A DNA stretch of 38,687 nucleotides from Bacteroidota bacterium (GTDB lineage Bacteria; Bacteroidota; Bacteroidia; JABDFU01), in NCBI GenBank assembly GCA_013286805.1, contig JABDEY010000011.1, forward strand, positions 1 through 38,687, given 5' to 3'. Positions within the stretch are counted from its first letter, which is position 1; each line of letters begins with the position of its first letter. The translations under genes and the position numbers were made by a program. A model generated the notes under the pieces. That model searched no databases. It was not told the DNA's origin and was given only the letters and a program-made list of their open reading frames with translations. Positions 23,340 to 31,965 of this stretch are shown here, in pieces.

Positions 23340-26108
23340 CTACAACTTTTCAAAATCACCGTCTTTGAAATCATTGCCCATTTTTATTATCGGCTTATCT
23401 GTTGTGCCCATAATACTGATCGGAATCTTTAATCTGTTAAACGGAGGAACAGACATTTTAATTAAATATTCTATTTTGTCATCAAAGCTCTGCCAGCCTT
23501 CCACTTCTGTTAAATACTTGCTCACTTTAAATGTGAAAGGTTTAATGAATACTTTTCCTCCCTTGATTTCAGTTTCCATTACAATGTCAGTCAGGTCGGG
23601 GTCTTTGAACTCTTCTTTTTTGGAAACTTTTTTGACATGGTTCATTAATTTCATTCCTTTCATCGAAACACTGTCAATGATAATTTTTCCTCCACCTATA
23701 AGTGAAGAATAGATAGGTGTAAAGTCCGGATTCAAATCTCCTTTTAAATTATAATTGGTCGAGAAATTACCTTTAGCGGGAGCTGTTGCCTTATCGTCTA
23801 TAAACATCTGATAAGCCTTATTAATATCTAACTTCTCAATTCCAATTGCTAAATCAAATGTGGGATGTTTAACATCCGTGGTATTGTAATCCCCGCTCAG
23901 GAGAAACTTAGAATCCATTGAATTAAAACCGGTTTCATCCAGGGTCAAAATGCCGTTCGCTATTTTTAAACCTCCGGTAAGGTTCACGATTTCCATTTTG
24001 CCGAAGTTGACCAGTTTAAAATCCGAGTGTACAATAAAATTCAGGTTTTTCGGAATGACGAGAACCTGCATCTGCCGGGCTTTAGCTTTAATTGCGGCGG
24101 AATCCGTCTGGGGTGCTTTACCTGAACCGTTTGCAGGGGAAGAGGCGGTGGAAGTGGAGGAGGCAACAACAAGGTTTGCCGGAGGAGCTGCTACAGATTG
24201 AGGAAACCATTGATTTAAATCTATCGTGTCGCAGGTCATCGTCAGATCACCATTAATCGGAGCATCGTGTTTCAGCAGCCAGGGAATGTAATTTCTGAGA
24301 TGGCCTTTTAAAGTCACATTGCTTTTCCCGAATTCGGCCGTAAATCGTTTCAGTACTATTTTATCCGGTGTAAATTTAAAGAAGGCATCATCCAGATGAA
24401 TTGGAAACCTTACCTCTGTACTTTTATAGGAAAGGTTTTTTATTTCCAGCGTGCCTTCTGTTTTTAACAGATCATATTGGAGGGCCTCCAGTTTTGAAAG
24501 ACTACCTTCCGTTGTATAGTTAAAATCCAATGTTCCGCGAAGCGAGGTGTTTGGCAAAGGATAAACACGGGTAAGCTTACCCAGGTCAAGTAATCCTACC
24601 ACTTTCAGTTTATAATCATAATCTTTCAGATTGGATATTATCCCGGTCATCGTAAAAGGCTCACTATCCAATAGGAATGTAATTTTATTCAGACTTATGC
24701 GCGTATCTGCAATCTGGCCTGTGCCGTTTGAAACTTCCGAGTCGAGGTGAATACTATCCAGCGCTATTGGAGATTCCTTAGATTTCAGATAGCCATTTTC
24801 CAACAAAAGAAAGGCGTCCACTTTCGGGAATAATTTAAGTGAATCGCTGTAATTTCCATCGATTTTTATCTCGGAACTCAATAGCCCTTTCAAAACCAGG
24901 TCCTTTACCGGGTATATGTTTTCGAGCTCTGCCAGATCTGTTTTTAATTTAATATCCGCTTTTACATATAGCCCACTTTGCCGGTTAATAAAAACACTGC
25001 CATGAATGGGCTTTTTATCAATCTCGAGGTGAAAAGTTTTTAAATTAAAGGTTCCGTGACCCGCTATTCCATCCGGGTTGTCAGCAATTAACTGAAAATT
25101 GATATTTTCAATCGCTTTTGGTAAGTGCGAATACTTAAACGAGGCATCCTCCACTTTCAGGTCAATGTGGAAGGTCGGTACTTTATGTGCCCTTGCATCA
25201 TAGATTCCTTTTACAAATCCGGCACAGGCAAATTCGCCTTTGGTTGTAATGCCGGCCATGTCTTTCTGATAAATGCCCGGTAACAAAGAGAGCAGGTTTT
25301 TAAAGGACGTTTCCTTTACTTCAAACGTTATGTCTGTTTGGTATCCTGTTTCCAACAGCTTAAAGTAGCCGTTAAACCCTAATTTAAAAGTGCCCAGCTG
25401 GAAGCTATGGTCTTTAAATGTAAATTTCTTATCCTTAAAATTCATTTCCAGAATCAGGTCTGCATCAAACGCTTTTTTGTTTAAATATTTAACTCCACCG
25501 TAAATCAATGTCAATTCGGAAACCTGAGTTGTAATATTCAAGTCCGAAATCTCCTGCTTAAAATCTCCTTTGCCATTGTGATTTAATCCCCCCACTTCCA
25601 AATAGGTCTTTTGAAGCTTATCGTCATATATAATGCGGCCATTATGGATGGACCATTTGTCTATGCCAATCTGAACATTACTCTTTTTGGATGCAGAAGT
25701 ATCCGGCTTTACTATGTTGTAATTTGCTTTCCCATTGGCAAGGATGCGGGCATAAATAAATGGTTCATCGAGACGTATGGAGTGTATGTCCAGGTTATTC
25801 CCTTTGATCAGTTTATATACATTAAAGGAAACGCCAATTTCTTTGGCTGAAATCAGGGTGTCTCCTTCAAAGTCATCTACTCCGGTAACGCAGGCATCAC
25901 GCAGGGTAACTGTAAAACGAGGAAAATTTTTAAAGGTGGAAAAACCTATATCACTGAAATTTACTTGGGCATTAATGTTCTGATCGATCGTCTCAAGTAC
26001 CTTGACTTTTATTTTATTTTTAAACAGCAGCGGAACTGAGATAAGCAATAAGCATATTGCCAGAATGGTGAAGAGCAGAATTTTGACAATTCTTTTTAAA
26101 ATTTTCAT
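23340..26108 (-). CDS. AsmA-like envelope protein
   Basis: A 922-residue protein with one N-terminal transmembrane helix (~8-29) and a very long beta-rich, repeat-built body, as in the AsmA/YhdP superfamily. The AsmA opening (SVPLLFKNKIKVKVLETIDQNINAQVNFSDIGFSTFKNFPRFTVTL) is clear. A Ser/Thr/Ala-rich low-complexity linker near residue ~650 separates the C-terminal AsmA portion. AsmA-like proteins are thought to form lipid-conducting bridges between inner and outer membranes; that role is inferred here from family. It lies between an SRPBCC gene (22 bp upstream) and iaaA (23 bp downstream), probably one transcript. Confidence 0.82.
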   Translation of the reverse strand: MKILKRIVKILLFTILAICLLLISVPLLFKNKIKVKVLETIDQNINAQVNFSDIGFSTFKNFPRFTVTLRDACVTGVDDFEGDTLISAKEIGVSFNVYKLIKGNNLDIHSIRLDEPFIYARILANGKANYNIVKPDTSASKKSNVQIGIDKWSIHNGRIIYDDKLQKTYLEVGGLNHNGKGDFKQEISDLNITTQVSELTLIYGGVKYLNKKAFDADLILEMNFKDKKFTFKDHSFQLGTFKLGFNGYFKLLETGYQTDITFEVKETSFKNLLSLLPGIYQKDMAGITTKGEFACAGFVKGIYDARAHKVPTFHIDLKVEDASFKYSHLPKAIENINFQLIADNPDGIAGHGTFNLKTFHLEIDKKPIHGSVFINRQSGLYVKADIKLKTDLAELENIYPVKDLVLKGLLSSEIKIDGNYSDSLKLFPKVDAFLLLENGYLKSKESPIALDSIHLDSEVSNGTGQIADTRISLNKITFLLDSEPFTMTGIISNLKDYDYKLKVVGLLDLGKLTRVYPLPNTSLRGTLDFNYTTEGSLSKLEALQYDLLKTEGTLEIKNLSYKSTEVRFPIHLDDAFFKFTPDKIVLKRFTAEFGKSNVTLKGHLRNYIPWLLKHDAPINGDLTMTCDTIDLNQWFPQSVAAPPANLVVASSTSTASSPANGSGKAPQTDSAAIKAKARQMQVLVIPKNLNFIVHSDFKLVNFGKMEIVNLTGGLKIANGILTLDETGFNSMDSKFLLSGDYNTTDVKHPTFDLAIGIEKLDINKAYQMFIDDKATAPAKGNFSTNYNLKGDLNPDFTPIYSSLIGGGKIIIDSVSMKGMKLMNHVKKVSKKEEFKDPDLTDIVMETEIKGGKVFIKPFTFKVSKYLTEVEGWQSFDDKIEYLIKMSVPPFNRLKIPISIMGTTDKPIIKMGNDFKDGDFEKL

Positions 26109-26130
26109 TAAGACTTTTTACTATGAGCGA

Positions 26131-26550
26131 CTACATTGTCACTCTCTTAATTTTTTTACCTGCCAGAAAACTTGCCCAGGGTTTCCAATAATGCTGGTTC
26201 CATCCCTTCTTTATACCTTCGGCATGGTTTGCCGGCACATTTGAATGAGTCATATGCAGGACAGCATTCTTTCCTTGTTTTTCGAACTGCAAAGAAAAAA
26301 CAGAATCCAATTCGTCTTTGGTCCAGTTTTGGCCTCTCCAGGATTGTACAATCATTTTGCCGGGAGTCAATCTGAAATTTTTTCCGGAAATGTATTTTCC
26401 ATGAGCAGTGAATGCAGAACCTTCTTTTTTGGAAATTGTGGCCGGTGCTCCCGTAACCAATGTGTGTTTCCTGGCATCCATATATAATTCATAGAGCTGT
26501 TCAGGCGTTGTGTTTTTGAATACAACTTTTTGAGTGATTGTCTTTACCAT
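26131..26550 (-). CDS. SRPBCC / AHSA1-like domain protein
   Basis: Small (139-residue) single-domain protein of the START/SRPBCC helix-grip fold. It opens with TQKVVFKNTTPEQLYELYMDARKHT and has the family blocks GKMIVQSWRGQNWTKDELDS and TQLHMTHSNVP-like sequence near the C-terminus, followed by the GIKKGWNQHYWKPWASFL helix. Such proteins bind hydrophobic ligands or assist Hsp90-like partners; no ligand can be named from the sequence. First gene of a likely minus-strand unit with the AsmA-like gene and iaaA. Confidence 0.83.
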   Translation of the reverse strand: MVKTITQKVVFKNTTPEQLYELYMDARKHTLVTGAPATISKKEGSAFTAHGKYISGKNFRLTPGKMIVQSWRGQNWTKDELDSVFSLQFEKQGKNAVLHMTHSNVPANHAEGIKKGWNQHYWKPWASFLAGKKIKRVTM

Positions 26551-26706
26551 TTGTATTTAGTTTTAGGATGTTGAGTAATGGTGTTAAATAATAATGTCAG
26601 GGGTTAAATATAGCTAAAATCGAATTATACTTGCTTTTTATTCAAACCTTACTTACGTTTACACAGCGGCAAAATCAGCAGTTAACACGCAATAAAAAAC
26701 TGAAAC

Positions 26707-27825
26707 ATGGGACTATTTGACAAATTGAAACATGAACTCATTGACATCATCGACTGGCCTGACAGTTCAGGGGATGTACTCGTCTGGAAATTTCCCCGCT
26801 ACGAGAATGAAATAAAAATGAACGCAAAGCTCACTGTACGTGAGTCTCAGCAGGCTGTGTTCCTGAATGAAGGCGTAATCGCCGACGTTTACAAGCCGGG
26901 AATGTTCACGCTGCAAACCCAAAACATGCCGGTACTTGCCACGCTTAAAGGATGGAAGTATGGTTTTGAAAGCCCCTTCAAGGCGGATGTATTTTTTGTC
27001 AATACCCGCCAATTTGTTGACCAGCATTGGGGCACCAAGAATCCCATTACCCTCAGTGACGACCGCTTCGGAATGATAGAACTCAGGGCATTCGGGTCTT
27101 TTTCGTATCGTGTTGTGGAAGGTGGAAAATTTCTCAAGGAAGTGGCCGGTGTTGCCGGATCTTATACCACAGAGGACATAAACGGTCAGCTCAGAAGCCT
27201 GATCATGACCAAATTTTCGAATGCGGTAGGAAACGGCAATTTCCCGATTGAGAAATTCGCTGCCAATCTCGAGAGTCTGTCACAGCAGGTACAGGAAAAA
27301 CTCAATACCGATTTTGATGTTTACGGACTGCAGATTACCCGATTTCTGATCGAGAATGTTTCCATGCCTGAAGAACTCAAAAAAGAAATATTCGAGTATT
27401 CCCGCTTAAATAAAGTGGATATGCAAAAGCTTGCTCAGCTCAAAACCGCTCAAAGTATTGAAACAGCCGCTTCCAACCCAGGACTCGGAGGAGCAGGTAT
27501 CGGGCTCGGTGTAGGATTGGGAATGGGAAATATGTTTGCCAATACGTTTAACAATGCTCAGCAAGCTCAGCAGTCGCAGCAAACCAACAATATGCCGCCG
27601 CCTCCGCCGCCGCCTCCTCAGGCTTTCCAATTTTTTGTAGCGGTAAACGGGCAGCAGACAGGACCTTTTTCAGTTGAACAGGCAAGGCAAATGGTACAGT
27701 CGGGCTCATTAACGGGCGAAACCCTGGTCTGGAAAGCAGGAATGCCGGGATGGGCGAAGGCGACGACATTGGCTGAACTTACCTCCATATTCGGATCTGT
27801 TCCGCCACCACCGCCTGTTGGATAA
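26707..27825 (+). CDS. SPFH-domain protein (YdjI-like) with C-terminal GYF_2 domain
   Basis: Residues ~25-235 match the SPFH family of the B. subtilis YdjI type (virion-core-protein-like), for example in ENEIKMNAKLTVRESQQAVFLNEGVIADVYKPG and the QHWGTKNPI block. Then come a Gly-rich stretch (~259-276), a Gln/Asn-rich linker, eight prolines (297-304), a GYF_2 domain (~308-363; FFVAVNGQQTGPFSVEQ, TLVWKAGMPGWAKA) and five prolines at the extreme C-terminus (366-370). SPFH proteins build oligomeric membrane-associated scaffolds. GYF domains bind proline-rich peptides, and polyproline sits on both sides of this one. It precedes the TIM44/zinc-ribbon gene by 32 bp and is probably cotranscribed with it. 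No signal peptide is seen. Confidence 0.88.
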   Translation: MGLFDKLKHELIDIIDWPDSSGDVLVWKFPRYENEIKMNAKLTVRESQQAVFLNEGVIADVYKPGMFTLQTQNMPVLATLKGWKYGFESPFKADVFFVNTRQFVDQHWGTKNPITLSDDRFGMIELRAFGSFSYRVVEGGKFLKEVAGVAGSYTTEDINGQLRSLIMTKFSNAVGNGNFPIEKFAANLESLSQQVQEKLNTDFDVYGLQITRFLIENVSMPEELKKEIFEYSRLNKVDMQKLAQLKTAQSIETAASNPGLGGAGIGLGVGLGMGNMFANTFNNAQQAQQSQQTNNMPPPPPPPPQAFQFFVAVNGQQTGPFSVEQARQMVQSGSLTGETLVWKAGMPGWAKATTLAELTSIFGSVPPPPPVG

Positions 27826-27857
27826 AAATTGGCAGGCACACAAATAAACTTTAAGAT

Positions 27858-29252
27858 ATGAAATCAATTTCCCGTGTTTTGCACAGAGTTTTTGTATTAG
27901 CTGTATTCGTACTTTATTCTAATGCTGAACTGTGGGCCCGCGCGGGTGGAGGCGGTGGCCGCGCTTCACACGATTCCGGAGGCGGCGGTGGTGGTGGGGG
28001 CTTGAGTTTTCTGATTTACCTTTTATTATCCCATCCGCTTATTGCGTTAATTGTCATTATTGCTGTTGCTGCTTACTTCTTTTATAAAAAGAAGAATCCT
28101 GCCGATTTGTTCAATTCCGGGGGGAGCGACGAAGATCGCCGGCTAGCTAACTTAACCTCTGGCCCCTTCCCTGAAGGCCTGGATGTTCAGAAAGTACAGA
28201 CCTCTTTTATGGGTATTCAGGATGCCTGGCAGAAAAAGGACCTCAAGGAAGTGCGCCGCTGGATATCTGACGGAGTTTACCAGCGCTATACTGCCCAGTT
28301 CAGAATGATGAATAAACTTTCCCAGATTAACAAACTGAGCAACATCAAAGTCTCCGACATTCGGCTGGCAAGGACTACTGCAGACGGCAACTACCAGAGC
28401 GCGGATGTCGCTGTGAGTTTCTCTATGGACGATTCTTTTGTAAGCGATAAATACCCCCAGTTCAATGAAAACTTTAGCGGAGACTCGGATACCGAATACT
28501 GGACCTTTATTAAACGCAACGATGCCAGGAAGAACCAGGACCTTTACAGCACTGATAACTGCCCGAACTGCGGTGCCCCGTTCGATACCAAAATGGGTGA
28601 GATTAGCCGTTGTGCGGGCTGCGGCACGCTGACCAATAACGCTTCCTATGATTGGGTGCTTAGCGAAATTACGCAGATGGACGATTATCGAGGGGATGAT
28701 CTGATGACCCAAAATGCCCAGCTTCGCGAATTGACTAAAAACGACAGCCTGTTTGCCGTTCAGCGTATGCAGGACATTGCTTCCAACGTATTTATGCAGA
28801 TCATGGAAGTATTCACCGGGGCAAATCAGAATAAACTCTCCCGCTTCGCGGATAAGAATACGTCCGAAAAGATTTTGCAAATCAAGGCGAAGAGCGAAGG
28901 TTTCATCTTTGACCGGCTCTACCTGAACGAGGCTACACTAGTCAGTTTCAATACAGATCCGGAAAAACTTAACCTGGTTTTCAGCCTCTTGGCTACCTAC
29001 CAGCGTGTTAAAGTTAGTGATCAAAAACTGAGTTTGCTGGATACCGAAATGACAACTCACCCCTATAACATGGTCTTGTCCAAAAATCTTAAATCACTAA
29101 GCACGCCTGAAAAGGAAACCGTATACAGCTACGAATGCCCGTCCTGCGGAGCCCCGTATAATGATACAACAAACGACTCATGTAACTATTGCCAGGCACC
29201 TGTTATTGACCTTAATAAAAACTGGGTACTGACTGATTTTCAAATGGGCTAA
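27858..29252 (+). CDS. Membrane protein with two TIM44-like domains, each followed by a zinc ribbon
   Basis: Residues 1-28 look like a signal or first membrane segment, followed by Gly runs (29-48) and a second helix (~50-76). A first TIM44/NTF2-like domain (~108-222) ends in a zinc ribbon with C235, C238, C252 and C255, then DWVLSEI. A second TIM44-like domain (~298-415) ends in a ribbon with C427, C430, C442 and C445, then NWVLTDF. The two halves share the pattern Y-x-CPxCGAP...CxxC...WVL, so the gene looks internally duplicated. TIM44-like domains contact membranes or translocated proteins; a stress or quality-control role with the SPFH partner is inferred, not shown. Confidence 0.82.
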   Translation: MKSISRVLHRVFVLAVFVLYSNAELWARAGGGGGRASHDSGGGGGGGGLSFLIYLLLSHPLIALIVIIAVAAYFFYKKKNPADLFNSGGSDEDRRLANLTSGPFPEGLDVQKVQTSFMGIQDAWQKKDLKEVRRWISDGVYQRYTAQFRMMNKLSQINKLSNIKVSDIRLARTTADGNYQSADVAVSFSMDDSFVSDKYPQFNENFSGDSDTEYWTFIKRNDARKNQDLYSTDNCPNCGAPFDTKMGEISRCAGCGTLTNNASYDWVLSEITQMDDYRGDDLMTQNAQLRELTKNDSLFAVQRMQDIASNVFMQIMEVFTGANQNKLSRFADKNTSEKILQIKAKSEGFIFDRLYLNEATLVSFNTDPEKLNLVFSLLATYQRVKVSDQKLSLLDTEMTTHPYNMVLSKNLKSLSTPEKETVYSYECPSCGAPYNDTTNDSCNYCQAPVIDLNKNWVLTDFQMG

Positions 29253-29261
29253 TCATCACGC

Positions 29262-30122
29262 TCAGTGCGGGAAGTTAATCTGGTAAATGGCCGGCCATAG
29301 TTTGCCGGTAACGTAGATTTTGTCTGTTAATGAATCATAGGCAATCCCGTTCATTTCCATTGAATTTGAATACTTCTTTTTGGCTTCATAATACAGGGAG
29401 GACAAATCAAGCAGGCCGACAATTTTTCCTGAAACCGGGTCTATTTTAACCAGGTAGTTTTTGGTCCAGATGTTTGCGTAAAGATACCCTCTGATGTATT
29501 CGAGCTCATTCAGATTGTCTTCCGCATATCCATTATTGCTTACACTGAGGGTTTTTACAACCTTTAAATCAAGCGGGTCAAAATAAGTAAGTTTATCTGT
29601 ACCATCGCTCATTATCAGGGATGTTCCATCAGTGGTTAACCCCCAACCTTCTTTGTTGAGATAGCTGAACTGGCCTGTTTTTTTAAATGTGTTCGCATCG
29701 TAGATAAAACCAATCTGGTTTTTATAGGTGAGCTGATAAACCTTGTTTTTTAAAAAGACGATTCCTTCCCCAAAATATAGTTTCCGGTCCAATTCTGCTT
29801 TTGTTTCAATTCTTCCGGTTTTTAAGTTCACAATCCCAAAGAGGGACCGGGTCTGATCGAGTCCATCGGATGCTCCGGTACTTTCAAATAATTGACCGTT
29901 GTGAACCAGAAAACCTTCTGTAAATGAATTGGTGTCATGTGGCAGCGTTTTTACAAGAGCGAAATTTAAGGAAGGAACAGAATTAGCTGATTTTGATTGG
30001 TTTGCTTCAGGAGTGGCTCCTGTTCCAGAAATGGGTTCCAATCCCCCGGATGGGGCGATAGATTCATTTGAGCATCCGCTCAATGCTAAAACTATAAAGA
30101 GCGTACTAATTATTCTGTTCAT
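29262..30122 (-). CDS. Glutaminyl-peptide cyclotransferase (bacterial type), lipoprotein
   Basis: Beta-propeller glutamine cyclotransferase (PF05096 type) that makes N-terminal pyroglutamate. The first 16 residues are a lipoprotein signal with lipobox LSGC (C17). Family features visible are the opening THSFTEGF-like block (DTNSFTEGFLVHNGQLFESTG), NLKTGRIETKAEL, YFGEGIVF, KEGWGLTTDG, NELEYIRGYLYANIW and the end block MEMNGIAYDSLTDKIYVTGKLW. In Bacteroidota such enzymes modify many exported proteins whose mature N-terminus begins with Gln after signal cleavage; here the mature Kelch-OmpA protein encoded divergently would begin with Gln and is a possible local substrate. The genes are separated by 80 bp. 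Confidence 0.9.
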   Translation of the reverse strand: MNRIISTLFIVLALSGCSNESIAPSGGLEPISGTGATPEANQSKSANSVPSLNFALVKTLPHDTNSFTEGFLVHNGQLFESTGASDGLDQTRSLFGIVNLKTGRIETKAELDRKLYFGEGIVFLKNKVYQLTYKNQIGFIYDANTFKKTGQFSYLNKEGWGLTTDGTSLIMSDGTDKLTYFDPLDLKVVKTLSVSNNGYAEDNLNELEYIRGYLYANIWTKNYLVKIDPVSGKIVGLLDLSSLYYEAKKKYSNSMEMNGIAYDSLTDKIYVTGKLWPAIYQINFPH

Positions 30123-30190
30123 TTTCTCTGCTTGCGAAACTATGAATTATAATTTTCCTAGTGGATAAAATCGCTAAATTTATGCCGCAG

Positions 30191-30200
30191 AAGGGGGAGA
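30191..30200 (+). promoter_or_regulatory. Purine-rich ribosome-binding site selecting the Kelch-OmpA start
   Basis: AAGGGGGAGA directly precedes the ATG at 30203. Clear Shine-Dalgarno sites are rare in this window, so this one supports the third in-frame start over GTG 30161 and ATG 30182. The chosen start also yields a clean signal peptide. Confidence 0.55.
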
Positions 30201-30202
30201 AT

Positions 30203-31945
30203 ATGAAAGCAAAATTGTTATTCTTAGCGGTTAGCACAATAGTAACTGTTTCTTTTTCTCAAAATACGGAGGTTATTTGGGATAAAATGGCAGATTTCCA
30301 AGGGGGGAAACTGGAGAGTGCGACATCATTTTCAATAGGCCAGGAAGGATATGTAAGTGGAGGAACCAGCGATGGCATTCATCATACGCCCGCCTGCTGG
30401 CAATATAATTACAAAACAAATAATTGGAAAAAGCTGGCTGATTTTCCCGGAGACCCCCTCATGTCAGCAGTTGCTTTTACGATTAGAGGTAAAGCTTATC
30501 TGGGTACTGGTCTGACAGGGACAGGGGATGCTAAATATGAGTCAGCTGACTTTTGGGAATACAACCCAGCTACGGATTTATGGTCAAAAAAGGCCCCCTT
30601 TCCGGGTGAAGCCAGATATGGTGCAATTGGTTTCTCTATTGGAGATAAAGGATACATTGCTTTAGGCGCTAAAAGGTCCGGATTTAAGACGAATTACTTT
30701 ACTGATTTATGGGAGTACAGTCCGGAAAAAAATTCCTGGACCAAAAAAGCTGATTTCCCGGATAAGGGAAAAACAGAGGCTTCTGTTTTTGTTATTGATA
30801 ACAGCGCTTACCTCTTGCTTGGAATTGAATCTTCCATGGGCGTTACACCCAGCCTGACAAATATGTGGGAATACGATTCCAGGAAAAATAAATGGACAAA
30901 AAAGGCTGATTTCGGGGGTCAGCCCCGGTTAGGGGCAAATGCATTCGCATTAAATAATCTGGGTTATGTATTTGGAGGCTTTAATGGGTTGGTTACCCGT
31001 TATAAGGATTTCTGGGAGTATAATCCTGTCTCCGATAAATGGAATAAGAAACAGGATGCAACCTGCAACGGACGAAATAATGCCATTTGTTTCATTATTG
31101 AAAATTCGGTCTATGTTGGGGCTGGCCATAATAATAGGCTGTTTGGGAACAGCAAAAGCGATCTCTGGAGAATTACGATAAGGGAAAAGGATACTAAAAC
31201 AAGGGTAGATTATAATGCCAGGCTGCTCTTTCAGAATAAGAATCAAAATATGCCATTGTCTCAGCAAGGGGTGACATTAATGGGGGAAGAGAAAGTTATT
31301 CAGACGGCGACCACAAATGATAAAGGAGAATTCTCGTTTGGAAAACTGGATGTGGATGGAAAGTATATGTTACGGCTGGATAAGAATGATAAATTACCTG
31401 CTAATGCAGTTGTTGCGGTTGCGAAACCCAACGGGGAAATCACCCAAAAAATAGAAAAAAATAAAAATAATCAGTTTGAATACGAGTTGTCAAAATTGAA
31501 TTTAATTGAAGAAGTGGATGAGCCCTTTATTAATCTGGAGGATTTCATGCGTGGCCCTGATAAGGAAATCATCATCACAACCAAGCTGTATCACCCTTCT
31601 GGTTCATCCGAATTATTACCTGAAGGTATCTCCATGATTGACAAAATAATCAAGGCACTTAATAAATACCCTCATCTGGTACTTGAAATTTCCTCACATA
31701 CTGACTCCAACGGAGACGATGCCTCCAATATGCAATTATCTGAGAAACGCGCGCAAACAGTATTGAACTACATTGCGACCAACAGCCGGAATATTGTTGC
31801 CGATGGGGTAGATCCCAAAAGGGTTAGCGGCAAGGGTTTCGGAGAGACTAAAATCCTCAACAGATGCAAGAATGGTGTTACCTGCAGTGATGAAGAACAC
31901 CGGGAGAACAGAAGGACGGAGTTTAAATTTATTAAACGGAATTGA
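30203..31945 (+). CDS. Kelch beta-propeller / CRD-like / OmpA peptidoglycan-binding protein
   Basis: Signal peptide MKAKLLFLAVSTIVTVSFS, then six Kelch-type repeats (~20-335; repeating W-KKADFPG, GYxxGG and LWEYNP elements), which should close a six-bladed propeller. Next is a carboxypeptidase-regulatory-like beta domain (~345-425, with TTNDKGEFSFGKLDVDGKYMLRLDKND), and last an OmpA C-terminal domain (~455-580) with LVLEISSHTDSNGDD, LSEKRAQTVLNYI and NRRTEFKFI. The protein should sit in the periplasm or outer membrane and hold peptidoglycan. The order propeller-CRD-OmpA is like PorE of the type IX secretion system, which also has TPRs. The next gene, 20 bp on, encodes a TPR protein, so the two are likely cotranscribed. 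Confidence 0.86.
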   Translation: MKAKLLFLAVSTIVTVSFSQNTEVIWDKMADFQGGKLESATSFSIGQEGYVSGGTSDGIHHTPACWQYNYKTNNWKKLADFPGDPLMSAVAFTIRGKAYLGTGLTGTGDAKYESADFWEYNPATDLWSKKAPFPGEARYGAIGFSIGDKGYIALGAKRSGFKTNYFTDLWEYSPEKNSWTKKADFPDKGKTEASVFVIDNSAYLLLGIESSMGVTPSLTNMWEYDSRKNKWTKKADFGGQPRLGANAFALNNLGYVFGGFNGLVTRYKDFWEYNPVSDKWNKKQDATCNGRNNAICFIIENSVYVGAGHNNRLFGNSKSDLWRITIREKDTKTRVDYNARLLFQNKNQNMPLSQQGVTLMGEEKVIQTATTNDKGEFSFGKLDVDGKYMLRLDKNDKLPANAVVAVAKPNGEITQKIEKNKNNQFEYELSKLNLIEEVDEPFINLEDFMRGPDKEIIITTKLYHPSGSSELLPEGISMIDKIIKALNKYPHLVLEISSHTDSNGDDASNMQLSEKRAQTVLNYIATNSRNIVADGVDPKRVSGKGFGETKILNRCKNGVTCSDEEHRENRRTEFKFIKRN

Positions 31946-31965
31946 GCTTTAAACGTTACTGATTG

